17,680 bases of DNA, taken from contig CAMWUF010000003.1 in assembly GCA_947177375.1 (NCBI GenBank), forward strand, positions 1 to 17,680, given 5' to 3'. The notes beneath the pieces were generated by a model. The model was given only the letters and a program-made list of their open reading frames with translations. It was not told where the DNA came from and did not search any database. Position 1 is the stretch's first letter; every line of letters begins with the position of its first letter. A program made the position numbers and the translations under genes. Origin of the DNA: an uncultured Ruminococcus sp. (GTDB taxonomy: Bacteria; Bacillota; Clostridia; Oscillospirales; Ruminococcaceae). This document shows positions 1 through 6,983 of the stretch, piece after piece.

Positions 1-55
1 ATATAATATTATCCCGATTGAGAAAAGCTTATGCTTGATAAAAAAATCTTTTATA

Positions 56-769
56 TTATATAGCATATGTAATGGCTTCCTTAAGATTCAACGTCCCCTG
101 ATACAGAGATTTTCCACAGATAGTGCCATATAAGCCCATATTAGCACAAGCAATAATATCTGTCATACTATGCACACCACCACTTGCAATAATATGACAA
201 GATACAGCATCATGCAAAGCTTGTAATTGTTCCTGATTCACACCAGAAAGTGTACCATCTTTTGAAATATCCGTAAATATAATCGTCTTGACACCCATTT
301 TTTGCATTTCTTGTGCCAATGCAATATAATTTACACGGGACGAATCCAGCCAACCCTCTACAGCAACAAAGCCATTTTTTGCGTCAATGCCAACAGCAAT
401 TTTATCGCCATATTCTTTGACAGCCTGTTCTACTAATTCTGGATTTTTTAACGCAACAGAACCTAAAATCACTCTTGATACGCCACCAGTTAAATATAAT
501 TCTATTGTATCCAGATTGCGAATCCCCCCACCAACTTCAACTTCTAAACTTGTATTTTTTGCAACGTCCAGAAAAATACTAGTATTCACAGGCTTTGCAT
601 CTTTTGCACCGTCCAAATCCACCATATGAATCCATTCTGCACCAGCTTCTATAAAACTTTGAGCTGTTTTCATATAATCTTCCGCAACTTTATGAGCTGT
701 GCCGTAATCGCCTTGCACTAATCTAACACAATTTCCGTCTTTAATATCAATTGCAGGTAAAATAATCAT
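56..769 (-). CDS. hisA: HisA, ProFAR isomerase (phosphoribosylformimino-5-aminoimidazole carboxamide ribotide isomerase)
   Basis: This cytosolic (beta/alpha)8-barrel enzyme catalyses the fourth step of histidine synthesis, the Amadori isomerisation of ProFAR to PRFAR. The 237-residue length is normal. The N-terminal strand MIILPAIDIKDG carries the expected catalytic Asp8, and the second catalytic acid is Asp129 in GIDAKNG. The phosphate-binding motifs EVGGGIR (residues 78-84) and ASGGV near the C-terminus are intact, as is TDISKDGT. The ATG is preceded by AAAAGGA about ten bases upstream. It lies 35 bp after hisH and is the last his gene in the window. The 55 bases beyond its stop show neither a convincing terminator nor a readable hisF start. 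HisF is the closest homologue, but the first strand and the absence of HisF-specific motifs favour HisA. Confidence 0.97.
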   Translation of the reverse strand: MIILPAIDIKDGNCVRLVQGDYGTAHKVAEDYMKTAQSFIEAGAEWIHMVDLDGAKDAKPVNTSIFLDVAKNTSLEVEVGGGIRNLDTIELYLTGGVSRVILGSVALKNPELVEQAVKEYGDKIAVGIDAKNGFVAVEGWLDSSRVNYIALAQEMQKMGVKTIIFTDISKDGTLSGVNQEQLQALHDAVSCHIIASGGVHSMTDIIACANMGLYGTICGKSLYQGTLNLKEAITYAI

Positions 770-804
770 AGCTATAAATTCCTTTTCTTAAATTCTAAAT
801 TATT

Positions 805-1407
805 TTAAATATTTGCAAAATTTCTTAAAATTTGCAAACCGACTTCACCACTTTTTTCAGGGTGAAATTGTGTGCCAAATACAAATTTTCCATCAGAAAC
901 GATTGCAGGGACTTTTCCACCATATTCCACCCATGCAGAAAGATTTTTATTATTTTCACAATTCGCCTGATAAGAATGCACAAAATAAACATAAGGCGAA
1001 TCACCTAAATTTTCTAATAATTGACAAGAATTTTCTATTTCAAGTTTATTCCAGCCCATATGCGGAATAATTAAATTTTTTGCAGGGATTTTATCCACAA
1101 CACCAGAAATGAAATCTAATCCGTCACAGGCTTCAAATTCATAGCTTTTAGAAAATAACATCTGCATGCCTAAGCAAATGCCTAACAAAGGCTTTTGGCT
1201 TGCCTGCGTTTTCAAAACAGAAACAAGTCCTTTTTGTTCTAACATTTTCATTGCACTAGGAAATGCACCAACCCCTGGAAGAATAATTTTGTCAGCCTGT
1301 TCAATTATAGTCTTATCATCTGTTAATTGATTTGCAAGTCCTAAATAATCCAATGCATGTTTCACACTGAAAATATTCCCTGCACCATAGTCAATAATTG
1401 CAATCAT
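805..1407 (-). CDS. hisH: HisH, glutaminase subunit of imidazole glycerol phosphate synthase
   Basis: HisH is a class I glutamine amidotransferase. It hydrolyses glutamine and channels ammonia to the HisF cyclase, which converts PRFAR to IGP and AICAR. The 200-residue protein shows GAGN (8-11), the oxyanion-strand motif PGVGAF (44-49), the nucleophile elbow GICLGMQM with Cys78, and the His-x-Glu of the triad in FGTQFHPEKS near the C-terminus. All catalytic residues are present. Its ATG overlaps the hisB stop as ATGA, with AAAGGA in the last hisB codons serving as ribosome binding site. Its obligate partner HisF is not encoded in the window, so it is expected just past hisA or elsewhere in the genome. 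Confidence 0.97.
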   Translation of the reverse strand: MIAIIDYGAGNIFSVKHALDYLGLANQLTDDKTIIEQADKIILPGVGAFPSAMKMLEQKGLVSVLKTQASQKPLLGICLGMQMLFSKSYEFEACDGLDFISGVVDKIPAKNLIIPHMGWNKLEIENSCQLLENLGDSPYVYFVHSYQANCENNKNLSAWVEYGGKVPAIVSDGKFVFGTQFHPEKSGEVGLQILRNFANI

Positions 1408-1985
1408 CCTAATATTCCTTTCGTAGAAAATACTTCACCTGTTTTTGTTTCCGCAACAGCAATTCGCAATGCATGTGCAACAGATTTAAAAATCGCTTCT
1501 GTTTTGTGATGGTCATTTTTGCCATATAAAACATTACAATGCAGAGTTATCCCAGCGTTAAAAGCAAATGCACGCATAAATTCTTCTGTTAGACAAGTAT
1601 CATAAGCACCAATCATAGCATTTGTAAATTCAGCATTGAATACTAGAAACGGTCTGTTACAAATATCTAAACTACAAAATGCAAGACTTTCGTCCATGGG
1701 AATATAAGCCGAACCATAACGAACAATGCCTGATTTATCGCCTAAAGCTTTTGCCAAAGCCTGCCCTAAGACAATCCCTGTATCTTCCACAGTATGATGT
1801 GCATCAACATGAATATCCCCAACAGCATGAATTTTCATAGCAATTTGACTATGTACAGACAATGCCGTTAGCATATGGTCAAAAAAGCCAATTCCTGTAG
1901 AAATTTCTGTTTGATTATCTTCTGGCAGAATGATTATTTTAATATCCGTTTCTTTTGAAGTTCTGGTTACAGTGGCAGTTTTCAT
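1404..1985 (-). CDS. hisB: HisB, imidazoleglycerol-phosphate dehydratase (monofunctional)
   Basis: This enzyme dehydrates imidazole glycerol phosphate to imidazole acetol phosphate using manganese. At 193 residues it is the stand-alone dehydratase, without the N-terminal histidinol-phosphatase domain found in enterobacterial HisB. The duplicated metal-binding pattern is clear: FFDHM near residue 36, DAHHTVED near residue 60, the PMDES loop, and DHHKTEA in the C-terminal half. A separate histidinol phosphatase (HisJ or HisN type) must be supplied elsewhere, since none is seen here. GAGGTG lies seven bases before the ATG. The gene begins 24 bp after the DUF3267 gene and shares ATGA with hisH. 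Confidence 0.97.
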   Translation of the reverse strand: MKTATVTRTSKETDIKIIILPEDNQTEISTGIGFFDHMLTALSVHSQIAMKIHAVGDIHVDAHHTVEDTGIVLGQALAKALGDKSGIVRYGSAYIPMDESLAFCSLDICNRPFLVFNAEFTNAMIGAYDTCLTEEFMRAFAFNAGITLHCNVLYGKNDHHKTEAIFKSVAHALRIAVAETKTGEVFSTKGILG

Positions 1986-2009
1986 TCATTTCACCTCAAT
2001 TTTTAATAT

Positions 2010-2642
2010 TTATTTTAAAAATACGACACAACCACATTCACTTGGGTGGTCGAGAATTTTTTTATTTGCTTTATTTTTTATATATTTTAATAAAATACAA
2101 GCAATTGTCAAATCTCCGCCAGCAAGTAAAATATTATATAATCCAATAATAAGCCAACTAATACTTCCAATACAAATAGCTATGATAGAAATTACAATTC
2201 CTAATACAATAAACGGTGAAAGCAAACCAATATAATATTGTCCAAGTGAAACAGCTTCACTACAATAACAATAGGGTGTGATAGACTCCCACATAACACC
2301 AAATTGAATACTATTCCATGATTTTTGACAAAATAAATGCCAACCCAAACCGTGTAAAAATTCATGTACAGGAATAGAAATTATCATAGCAATAATTATA
2401 ACTAAACATTTGGAAGATTTAAAAATTTCAAATAATTCTTTTATGTCATTTATTTCAGAATGCAAAATTAGAAACAATCCAATAAATAATATCATAAATG
2501 GCAAAGCAATTACTAATGCCAAAATATTAGCTTTTAAAATAGAAACAGTTGCATTTTCCGGTGTATATTTATTTTTTGCTAAATTTTCGCAAACTTCCTG
2601 ATAATGCTTTTGACGGTTCTGCATAACTTCCTTTTGTGTCAT
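2010..2642 (-). CDS. DUF3267-type membrane protein, putative zinc metalloprotease
   Basis: This 210-residue integral membrane protein has no known role in histidine synthesis. A hydrophilic N-terminus (1-35) leads to a hydrophobic segment (36-61), then a second (about 78-92) that ends in the zincin motif HEFLH (93-97). Next come a TPYCYC stretch (122-127), two further hydrophobic stretches (about 135-158 and 160-185) that include GGD (175-177), and a C-terminal DHPSECGC. HExxH inside a membrane helix, a distal Asp and a D-H-P...G-C tail match what I recall of the DUF3267 family, whose members resemble M50 site-2 proteases; substrates are unknown. His93, His97 and perhaps Asp177 are inferred zinc ligands. 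Its ATG overlaps the hisC stop as ATGA, with GGGAG upstream, so it is co-translated within the his operon. It is a probable insertion between hisC and hisB. The family call is fairly secure; the function is not known. Confidence 0.8.
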   Translation of the reverse strand: MTQKEVMQNRQKHYQEVCENLAKNKYTPENATVSILKANILALVIALPFMILFIGLFLILHSEINDIKELFEIFKSSKCLVIIIAMIISIPVHEFLHGLGWHLFCQKSWNSIQFGVMWESITPYCYCSEAVSLGQYYIGLLSPFIVLGIVISIIAICIGSISWLIIGLYNILLAGGDLTIACILLKYIKNKANKKILDHPSECGCVVFLK

Positions 2643-3703
2643 CTATTTAATTCTCCCATAATTTCTTGCAAAGCAGTGAGCAAACAATGCATTTCTTCTG
2701 GTGTGCCAATTGTAATACGCATATACTGATTAATTCTAGGCTTATTCCAGTAACGCACGAAAATTTTTCTGGCTTTTAATTTTTCAAAAATTATACTAGC
2801 ATCATAATCTGGGTGACTTGCAAAAATAAAATTACTTTTAGAATCTGGGAATATAAAGCCTAATTCTGCTAATTTTTGTTTCGTATCTTCACGGGTTTCA
2901 ATAATTTTACTGGTACAGCTCCTGAAATAATTATCATCTTTTAAACTCTCTGCACCACATAGCAAAGTCAAATGATTCATTGTATAAGAATTAATCGAAA
3001 ATTTCACATCATTCAGATATTTGATTAATTTTTCATTGCCGATTGCAAAGCCAATTCTCATACCTGCCATAGAACGGGATTTAGAATAAGTCTGAATCAC
3101 TAATAAATTTTCATATTTTTTCAGCAATGGCAAGCAACTTTCACCGCCGAAATCAATATATGCCTCATCAATTATGACAACACTATCTGGATTCGCTTGC
3201 AAAATTTCCTCAATGACAGCAACAGATTCTAATACACCTGTTGGAGCATTCGGATTCGGAAAAATAATACCACCATTCGGAATTTTATAATCATCTGGAT
3301 TAATTCTGAAATCTTCTGTTAATTTAATTTGCTGATACGGAATCTTATAAACATCAGCCCAGACATCATAAAACGAATATGTCACATCTGGGAATAAAAT
3401 TGGTCTTTGCGAATTAAAAAACGTCAGAAATGCCATAGAGATAACATCATCAGAACCTACACCAACAAATACTTGTTCAGGCTTTACCTGATAATTTTCC
3501 GCAATTGCATTGATTAAAATTTCTGCATTTGGGTCTGGATAAAGTTTCATCTTAGAAATATTAAAATTATCTAAAATATTTTGCACACCAGGAGCAGGCG
3601 GATACGGATTTTCATTCGTATTTAATTTAACAACACCTGAAATTTTAGGTTGTTCGCCAGCGACATAAGGCACGACACGGCGAACATTATTTTCCCAACT
3701 CAT
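2639..3703 (-). CDS. hisC: HisC, histidinol-phosphate aminotransferase
   Basis: HisC is a fold-type I PLP enzyme that transfers an amino group from glutamate to imidazole acetol phosphate, giving histidinol phosphate. The 354-residue length is typical. LNTNENPYPP (28-37) is the substrate-binding start, NPNAPTG (150-156) and DEAYIDF (179-185) are cofactor-contact motifs, and TYSKSRSMAGMRIG carries the probable Schiff-base Lys208. The TRxTIG-like C-terminus (MRITIGTPEEM) also fits HisC. The ATG overlaps the hisD stop as ATGA, with GAGGGTG inside the last hisD codons. Broad-specificity aromatic aminotransferases share these motifs, but the operon position settles the role. Confidence 0.97.
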   Translation of the reverse strand: MSWENNVRRVVPYVAGEQPKISGVVKLNTNENPYPPAPGVQNILDNFNISKMKLYPDPNAEILINAIAENYQVKPEQVFVGVGSDDVISMAFLTFFNSQRPILFPDVTYSFYDVWADVYKIPYQQIKLTEDFRINPDDYKIPNGGIIFPNPNAPTGVLESVAVIEEILQANPDSVVIIDEAYIDFGGESCLPLLKKYENLLVIQTYSKSRSMAGMRIGFAIGNEKLIKYLNDVKFSINSYTMNHLTLLCGAESLKDDNYFRSCTSKIIETREDTKQKLAELGFIFPDSKSNFIFASHPDYDASIIFEKLKARKIFVRYWNKPRINQYMRITIGTPEEMHCLLTALQEIMGELNR

Positions 3704-5004
3704 GAATTTTCACCCTCATTTTCAAAACGAACTGCAATTGCATTGGCATGAGCCGTTAAGCCCTCACGTTCTGCAATTAAGATAATATCATCTTTTGCTT
3801 CACGCAAAGCCTGTTCTGTATAATAAATATAACTAGAACGCTTGATAAAACTATTCACACCTAAAGGCGAGAAAAATCTTGCTGTACCACTGGTTGGTAA
3901 TACATGATTTGGACCTGCATAATAATCCCCTAATGGTTCAGATGCATAAGCACCTAAAAATACAGAACCAGCATTATCCAGACAGCCAATGAATTCTAAT
4001 GGATTTTCCATTACAACTTCTAAATGCTCTGGAGCGATAGCATTTGCAAGTTCTATGGCTTTTTCACGGGAATCTGCAATTAAAAATGCACCATAATCTG
4101 ACAAAGATTTCTGAATAATTTCTTTACGTTCTAAATAATTCATCTGGCGAATCATTTCAGCTTCTACTTTATCAGGCAAAGTTTCATCTGTTGTCACTAA
4201 AATTGCAGATGCAAGTACATCATGTTCTGCTTGTGACATCAAATCAGCAGCAATAAATTTCGGGTCTGCTGTCTGGTCTGCAAGCACTAAAATTTCACTA
4301 GGACCAGCAATCATGTCAATATCTACAACGCCATATAATAATTTTTTTGCTGTTGCAACAAAAATATTACCAGGGCCAACAATTTTATCTACTTTTGGAA
4401 TTAATTCCGTACCATAAGCAAGACCAGCAATTGCCTGTGCGCCACCAGATAAAAATACTCTATCCACACCGCAAATGGCAGCTGCAACTAAAATATCTTT
4501 ATTAGGCGTGCCGTCTTTGCAAGGCGGTGTTACCATAATAATTTCTTTTACACCTGCAATTTTTGCAGGAATCGCATTCATCAAAACACTAGACGGATAA
4601 GCAGCTGTACCGCCTGGGACATATAAGCCAACACGTTCTAAACCTCTTACTCTTTGACCTAGAATTACACCATTTGGCTTTGCATCTGTAAAGCCTTGTG
4701 ATTTTTGTCTGTTATGAAATTCTGCAATATTTTCCTGAGCATTTAATAATGCCTGTACAAAATCTTCATCTGCTTCTGTGAGAGCATTATTAATTACTTC
4801 TCTGGGAACTTCATAATATTCAGGCAAGTTGCCATCAAATTTTTTCGTATAATTTTTGATAGCTTCATCACCACCATTTTTGACAGTCTCAATAATTTCA
4901 GAAACAATCTGTGTTACTTTTTTATCTGTTTCACCGCTTCTGCGTTCTAATTCTTTCAAGAAATTATATTCTTGTATACCATCACATTTAATTTGTTTTA
5001 CCAT
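3700..5004 (-). CDS. hisD: HisD, histidinol dehydrogenase
   Basis: HisD is a zinc- and NAD-dependent homodimer that oxidises L-histidinol to L-histidine in the last two steps of the pathway. The 434 residues match the family length. Visible signatures are VGLYVPGG, VDKIVGPGN, IAGPSEILVLAD and SQAEHD (probable zinc ligands Gln and His). PEHLE gives the catalytic Glu-His pair, GDYYAGPNHVLPT carries the Asp ligand, and EGLTAHANA supplies the last His ligand. The ATG lies inside the 3' end of hisG (17-bp overlap), nine bases after AGAGGA. It shares ATGA with hisC. Confidence 0.98.
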   Translation of the reverse strand: MVKQIKCDGIQEYNFLKELERRSGETDKKVTQIVSEIIETVKNGGDEAIKNYTKKFDGNLPEYYEVPREVINNALTEADEDFVQALLNAQENIAEFHNRQKSQGFTDAKPNGVILGQRVRGLERVGLYVPGGTAAYPSSVLMNAIPAKIAGVKEIIMVTPPCKDGTPNKDILVAAAICGVDRVFLSGGAQAIAGLAYGTELIPKVDKIVGPGNIFVATAKKLLYGVVDIDMIAGPSEILVLADQTADPKFIAADLMSQAEHDVLASAILVTTDETLPDKVEAEMIRQMNYLERKEIIQKSLSDYGAFLIADSREKAIELANAIAPEHLEVVMENPLEFIGCLDNAGSVFLGAYASEPLGDYYAGPNHVLPTSGTARFFSPLGVNSFIKRSSYIYYTEQALREAKDDIILIAEREGLTAHANAIAVRFENEGENS

Positions 5005-5632
5005 GAATTTTTTCCTCTACTTTCTTGACTAAATTTTCAATTTCTTGCTGACGCATTTTCAAACTAACCGTATTGACAATTAATCTTGCAGAAATCTGTG
5101 CCACATCTTCCACAACAGCAAGACCGTTTTCTTTTAGTGTAGTCCCTGTTTCTACAATATCAACAATGCCGTCCGCAAGACCTAACAAAGGTGCAAGTTC
5201 AACAGAACCTTCAATTTTAATAATATCCACGTCCATATTTTTATTTTCAAAAAATGCTTTTGTTACATTTGGATATTTGCTAGCAATTGTCTTAATTCCA
5301 AAGCCATCATAAAACGGATAATCTTTTTTAGTCGCAAGGGCGAATTTGCATTTGCCAAAGCCTAAATTTACAAGCTCAAATAATTTGCCATTCATTTCCA
5401 TAAGCGTATCTTTGCCAACAACGCCCATATCACAAACACCATGTTCTACATAAGTAATGACATCAGCGGCTTTGGCAAGTACAACTTCCAGATTTCCGTC
5501 AGGAATGGACAAAATTAATTTTCTGCCTTTTTCATGAACCGCTGTGCAGTCATAGCCAAGACTTTCTAATAATTTCACTGTATCTTTTTCTAATCTGCCT
5601 TTTGTCAAAGCAATTCTTAAAGGCTTATTCAT
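4988..5632 (-). CDS. hisG: HisG, ATP phosphoribosyltransferase catalytic subunit (short form)
   Basis: HisG condenses ATP and PRPP in the committed step of histidine synthesis. The 214-residue chain is the short form, which lacks the C-terminal ACT-like regulatory domain and works as a hetero-octamer with HisZ. LRIALTKGRL is the usual N-terminal strand. The PRPP-binding loop DIVETGTTLKENGL is intact, preceded by EGSVELAPLLGLAD. I place the start at the ATG at 5632 rather than the upstream in-frame GTG at 5641. AGGAGGTG lies eight bases before this ATG, and the protein then begins MNKPLRIAL as in the family. The start overlaps the hisZ stop as ATGA. Feedback inhibition by histidine is expected through HisZ. 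Confidence 0.97.
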   Translation of the reverse strand: MNKPLRIALTKGRLEKDTVKLLESLGYDCTAVHEKGRKLILSIPDGNLEVVLAKAADVITYVEHGVCDMGVVGKDTLMEMNGKLFELVNLGFGKCKFALATKKDYPFYDGFGIKTIASKYPNVTKAFFENKNMDVDIIKIEGSVELAPLLGLADGIVDIVETGTTLKENGLAVVEDVAQISARLIVNTVSLKMRQQEIENLVKKVEEKIHGKTN

Positions 5633-6855
5633 GCAATACACACCTCCTGTTCCCGTTCTGAAGAAATCAAAATTAATTTTTTAATATTTCTAGTTCTTGC
5701 ATAGTCTTGTGCCAAATCAAAATCTGTTTCTAAAAAATGCTCTACACATAAGCCAGATTCACGTAATACAACAGCTTTTTTTACAGCCAATGCTTCACAG
5801 CCCTTTTCAGCAACAATTAAAATATCTGGAGCTGTTATTTTAGGTGTATATTTTTTTGCAATAACATTTGCAACAGCATCTACATTCACAGCCATGCCAA
5901 CTGCTGGAATATCATAGCCAAATTCTGATAATAATTTATCATAACGCCCACCAGACAGCACTTCTTCACCATAGCCTTCCAAATAGCCTTTAATCACAAG
6001 ACCAGTGTAATAATCTGTTTTATTTACTAATCCCAAATCTATAATAATATTGCCCTTTTCATTCATGTCACAAACAGTATGATATAATTCCCGCATATTT
6101 TCAAGAATTTCAGCAATTCTAGCGTCCTGAAAAATTTCTTCTGCTCTTTCAAATACTTCTTCTCCGCCAAATAAAGTCGGCAGTTTTTTTAATGCATTTG
6201 TAATTTTATGTTCGCCAATTTTATCTAGTATATCATTCAAAGCAGGATAATTTTTTGCTTCAATCAAGCTTCTAATTTCTTCTTTTTGAGCAGGTGTGGC
6301 ATTTAATCTATGCATTAATTCTCTAAAAATCCGCACGTCGCCCAATTCCAACGAATAATTCACAGAAAAATTCACATTTTCTGCAATCTTTTCTCCCACA
6401 GAAGATAATACAGATAAAGCCATTGAAATCACTTCAATATCTGCCATTTTAGAACCAGAGCCAATTAATTCAATGCCTGTCTGATTAATTTCTGTACTCT
6501 TGCCTTTTAGAGACGGTGCAAATTGATACACAGGCTGTGTATAATATAATCTTAACGGCAACATGGCTTCTTTTAGTCTTGTTGCAACAACTCTTGCAAT
6601 TGGCACAGTAGAATCAGGTCTGAGTACAACCAAACGACCTTTATTATCTGTTAATTTGCATAATTCTTCCTGTGGAAAATATCTTGAATTTAAATTATAC
6701 ACATCATAAAATTCTAAATTAGGCGTAATTAATCTGGAATAGCCCATAGATTTAAATAACTGACGTGTTTTTGTTTCAACAATGCGTTTTAACGCACATT
6801 CTTCAAATAAATAATCTTTTGTACCCTCTGGGGTAATTAAATCATATCTACGCAT
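5629..6855 (-). CDS. hisZ: HisZ, ATP phosphoribosyltransferase regulatory subunit
   Basis: HisZ is a catalytically dead paralogue of histidyl-tRNA synthetase. It binds short-form HisG, activates it and senses histidine. The 408 residues keep the class II fold: a motif 1 region in TRQLFKSMGYSRLITP, motif 2-like RPDSTVPIARVVATRL followed by LRLYYTQPVYQ, and the GGRYDKLL / AVGMAVNVDAV segment of motif 3. The C-terminal anticodon-binding region of HisRS is reduced, and the chain is close to HisZ length. Position directly before hisG separates it from HisS. It is the first gene of the his operon: ATG 6855 follows GTGAGG in a short leader behind a strong promoter. Confidence 0.95.
   Translation of the reverse strand: MRRYDLITPEGTKDYLFEECALKRIVETKTRQLFKSMGYSRLITPNLEFYDVYNLNSRYFPQEELCKLTDNKGRLVVLRPDSTVPIARVVATRLKEAMLPLRLYYTQPVYQFAPSLKGKSTEINQTGIELIGSGSKMADIEVISMALSVLSSVGEKIAENVNFSVNYSLELGDVRIFRELMHRLNATPAQKEEIRSLIEAKNYPALNDILDKIGEHKITNALKKLPTLFGGEEVFERAEEIFQDARIAEILENMRELYHTVCDMNEKGNIIIDLGLVNKTDYYTGLVIKGYLEGYGEEVLSGGRYDKLLSEFGYDIPAVGMAVNVDAVANVIAKKYTPKITAPDILIVAEKGCEALAVKKAVVLRESGLCVEHFLETDFDLAQDYARTRNIKKLILISSEREQEVCIA
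5641..5648 (-). promoter_or_regulatory. Ribosome binding site of hisG inside hisZ
   Basis: AGGAGGTG on the minus strand, made by the final hisZ codons, lies eight bases before ATG 5632. It rules out the GTG at 5641, which is part of the binding site itself. With the ATGA overlap it points to tight HisZ-HisG coupling, sensible for two subunits of one complex. Confidence 0.85.
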
Positions 6856-6870
6856 ACAGACCTCACTTTA

Positions 6871-6902
6871 ACGTATTACTATATTATCATATTACTATAT
6901 TA
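6871..6902 (-). repeat. Tandem 16-bp direct repeats at the his promoter, candidate operator
   Basis: Two abutting minus-strand units, TAATATAGTAATATGA (6902-6887) and TAATATAGTAATACGT (6886-6871), agree at 14 of 16 bases. The first 13 bases are identical. Unit 1 contains the -10 and the predicted start of transcription; unit 2 lies in the leader just before the hisZ ribosome binding site. A repressor bound here would block RNA polymerase. A TrpR-like HisR/YerC-type regulator is a possible candidate, but this is inference. The DNA is AT-rich, so chance similarity is not excluded. Confidence 0.5.
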
Positions 6903-6925
6903 ACATATTTCTGATTACTTGTCAA
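6897..6925 (-). promoter_or_regulatory. Sigma-A promoter of the his operon
   Basis: On the minus strand a perfect -35 TTGACA (6925-6920) is followed by a 17-bp spacer and -10 TAATAT (6902-6897), with an extended TGT directly before the -10. Transcription should start near 6890, giving a leader of about 35 bases to the hisZ ATG. That is too short for a his T-box or peptide attenuator. This is the best promoter in the window and separates the his operon from polC. Confidence 0.85.
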
Positions 6926-6943
6926 GACAAAATCAATTATTTT

Positions 6944-6965
6944 AGCAATATGCTGATAATTATCA
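6944..6965. repeat. Adjacent small dyads upstream of the his promoter
   Basis: Between the polC stop and the his -35 lie an AGCA-ATA-TGCT dyad (6944-6954) and the perfect 12-bp palindrome TGATAATTATCA (6954-6965). They are too AT-rich, and lack a clear T-tract, for a convincing polC terminator. They may be a protein-binding site or chance. Confidence 0.25.
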
Positions 6966-6983
6966 AAATAAATTTAATTATTT

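Noticed and set aside
35..62. Plus-strand promoter-like TTGATA with a 16-bp gap to TATATA pointing into hisA antisense
   Set aside because: The region is almost pure A/T, so such matches are expected by chance, and no plus-strand gene follows.
1930..2235. Plus-strand open frame of 101 codons across hisB and the DUF3267 gene
   Set aside because: It is antisense to two supported genes, and its hydrophobic content mirrors the membrane helices on the other strand.
6856..6983. T-box or his-leader attenuator before hisZ
   Set aside because: The promoter places the transcript start near 6890, leaving about 35 bases, with no specifier loop, T-box sequence or run of His codons.
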